NCBI GenBank assembly: GCA_026413225.1
Contig: CM048552.1
Coordinates: 22,061,001-22,125,000 of the forward strand
Length of the DNA stretch: 64,000 nt
Direction of reading: 5' to 3'
Source: Otis tarda
Lineage: Eukaryota > Chordata > Aves > Otidiformes > Otididae
Below, one piece after another: positions 62,428-64,000 of the stretch (the first letter of the stretch is position 1; each line of letters starts with the position of its first letter). The translations under genes were made by a program, and so were the position numbers. Below the pieces are notes generated by a model, which did no database searches, was not told the DNA's origin, and saw only the letters and a program-made list of their open reading frames with translations.

Positions 62428-62892
62428 GAAGGACATGGACCTGTTGGAGTGAGTCCAGAGGAGAACCATGAAGATTTTCAGAGGGTTGGAGCACCTCTGC
62501 TATGTAGATGAGCTGTTCAGGTTGTTCAACCTGGAGAAGAGAAGGCTACTAGGAGACCTTATTGCTGCCTTCCAGTCTTAAAGGGGGCCTACACAAAAAC
62601 TGGAGACGGACTTTTGACAAGGGCATCTAGAGATAGGACACGGGGTAATGGCTTTAAACTAGAAAAGGGTAGATTTTTACTAGATATAAGGAAGAAATTC
62701 TTCACTATGAGGGTGGTGACGCACTGAAACAGAGAAGTTGAGGATACTCCTTCCCTGGAAGCATTCAAGGCCAGGTTGGATAGGGCTTTGAGTGATCTGG
62801 TCTAGTGGAAAGTGTCCCTGCCCAGGGCAGGTGGATTGGAACTTGATGATCTTTAAGGTCCCTTCCAACCCAAACCATTTTGTCATTCTCTG

Positions 62893-63400
62893 ACTGTTTT
62901 TGCCCATCATTATTACACATGACTTTATCATTTCACATCTGGAAACCATGTTTCCCTAGCTAAATTAACTATTCCCGACCTTTGAATCACATATTTCTCT
63001 TTTACTAATAATTTCTGTCATCTGCCACTGAATTCCTTCTTTTTTTACTGTAGCCTTTTGAGATGGGAAGATTACAACCCATTGATTCATGTAATGGCAT
63101 TATACATGCTAACATCTTGTTTCCTTTTTGACCACCAATGCAGAACGAGCAAAGGTCAATTAATCTGACACCACTGCTTATCCTTCCAATCAATATTTCC
63201 TCATTGTTTCCTTGTTCTCCTACATCTGCCTGTCTGTTGTTACACTCAGATTGCAAGGTCTTTCAGGCTGGAGACTTTTTTCTTTGTGTAATACATGAGC
63301 ACAGTAGAGGCCCAATCATTGTCTGAAGGTTCTGTTGCAATACAAATAGTTAATATACAAATTAAAAATAATAAAGGGTTCACATTGGTGCCCTAGTTTT
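62893..63400. other. Noncoding spacer
   Basis: Between a CR1 tail and the ancient CR1 relic. No recognised gene or repeat. Confidence 0.5.
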
Positions 63401-63404
63401 ATAT

Positions 63405-63890
63405 TTTACTTTTTTTTTTTTTTCCCAGAGTTACTTCAGTTAATTTAGAACCCAGTAACATGTATAAATAAAGTTATTTACTGGAATATGCATTACTTAG
63501 CATTTATCTTTATTGAATTTCATTTGCCATCAAGCTGCACATCCAACTCATTAAATTCCCTGAATCTATTAAATATAAAGTCTCAGATAGATCTTCTGTC
63601 TTGGGAAGTCTCTTTGCTGCAGATAGCTAGGAGGATATACTACGAGAAGTATTAACATTTGCCTTTCTTAGTATGCTCTTTCTCTGTATGTTTGCTATCA
63701 GAAATAGGGTACGGACCACGGTGATTTATAATCTCACCTAGTACAGCTATTCTAATGTTCTTAGGTCTTTCTCTATTTTCTTGAGTTGGTTACTGTTAGT
63801 AGCTGTGTCATATACCAAATTTGCCACCTCATTGCTCCTTCCTTTTTCATGAACATTTTTAACTGCATGTAAAATAAACAAAAAAAAAAA
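63405..63890 (-). mobile_element. Very old CR1/L3-like LINE relic (RT motif C to thumb)
   Basis: On the minus strand the recognisable CR1 order is kept. The open frame 63747-63953 contains KGRSNEVANLVYDTA, the equivalent of the block around FADDT (63804-63821; FADD now LVYD), followed by KKIEKDLRTLE, equivalent to IQRDLDRLE. After an unrelated or badly decayed stretch (about 63560-63750), WQMKFNKDKC*VMHIP is readable at about 63482-63529, matching the CR1 W-x-MKFN-x-DKCKVMH block with one stop. YMLLGSKLTEVTLGK follows towards 63410, matching the next block. The wording is that of old amniote CR1/L3 copies, unlike the young avian copies nearby. A T14 run (63410-63423) ends the readable part. 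Confidence 0.75.
63410..63423. repeat. T14 homopolymer
   Basis: Fourteen T residues, read directly, lying at the downstream edge of the readable CR1 relic on the opposite strand. Confidence 0.9.
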
Positions 63891-64000
63891 GTCAAGCAAC
63901 ATCACTTTTAATCTTTTTTTCCTTGATGAAATTTGAACGCTTTTTCTATCCATTACCTGGTTTTTAATCTATGATAGTACTTTTCCTGCAAACCAAATGT

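Larger units (their letters stand above)
60412..62892 (+). mobile_element. CR1 LINE, 2.5 kb, decayed; includes endonuclease and RT parts
   Basis: The longest CR1 copy in the window. It starts in the C-terminal part of the APE-type endonuclease (AGAAAGGACAGACAGGGGAG), continues through the linker and reverse transcriptase, and ends with the CR1 tail (GGTCCCTTCCAACC, then degenerate TTTTGTCATTCTCTGA terminal units). Many frameshifts and stops separate the recognisable blocks, and at about 61375 a segment between the linker and RT is deleted. Motif A Asp is kept ([11 protein letters not shown], codon at 61791-61793), and FADD is kept (62034-62045) but lies just after an in-frame TGA (62019-62021). 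It is clearly older than the 36-54 kb copies and younger than the 19 and 63.5 kb relics. Confidence 0.93.

Noticed and set aside
36790-62892. CRISPR array or phage-like system
   Set aside because: The repeated sequences are CR1 copies in a vertebrate genome. No short regularly spaced repeats with unique spacers exist in the window.

Overview
The window looks like a gene-poor, AT-rich piece of a bird chromosome. The strongest evidence is a series of CR1 LINE retrotransposon fragments with avian features: most are 5' truncated, their frame carries the FADD reverse-transcriptase motif, and their 3' ends are tandem ATTCTATG units. A long terminal repeat of an endogenous retrovirus-like element, of a kind I recall from birds, supports this. 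I found no host protein-coding exon, tRNA, rRNA or other RNA gene that I could defend. Nearly all open frames are short, or are shadows of CR1 sequence.

Layout. 1-18.9 kb is essentially single-copy noncoding DNA with small homopolymers and one possible CR1 tail near 5.2 kb. 18.96-19.75 kb is a very old antisense CR1 relic in which reverse-transcriptase motifs can still be read. 20.9-21.4 kb holds a MIR-like SINE relic and an unexplained CpG-containing patch. 22.9-23.2 kb is a CpG-rich block with imperfect 50-bp repeats, perhaps a solo LTR. 26.0-27.2 kb is an old CR1 interrupted by a 495-bp GC-rich insertion with TGTCAG...CTGACA ends. 28.3-28.8 kb is an antisense CR1. 28.8-36.8 kb is noncoding. 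From 36.8 to 54 kb younger CR1 copies lie at 36.8 (+), 40.8 (-), 42.6 (-), 48.4 (-) and 52.7 kb (+), with a 1.17-kb LTR at 46.6-47.8 kb (-). A CpG-rich patch with a near-perfect RFX X-box lies at 52.1-52.4 kb. From 54.6 kb on there are two copies of an old amniote interspersed repeat, a CR1 tail among microsatellites (56.2 kb), a longer decayed CR1 of about 2.5 kb (60.4-62.9 kb) and another very old antisense CR1 relic (63.4-63.9 kb).

How the parts relate. The CR1 copies form age layers: the 19 kb and 63.5 kb relics and the 26 kb copy (oldest), then 60.4 kb and 28.3 kb, then 36.8/48.4 kb and 40.8/52.7 kb (youngest; the last two keep long open frames). None is complete or able to move by itself: all lack the 5' half, and most have frameshifts, stops or lost catalytic residues. 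I did not find an undescribed multi-gene system. The items most worth checking are the X-box/CpG element, the nested LTR-like insertion at 26.5 kb, the two ancient CR1 relics and the microsatellite-split CR1 tails.
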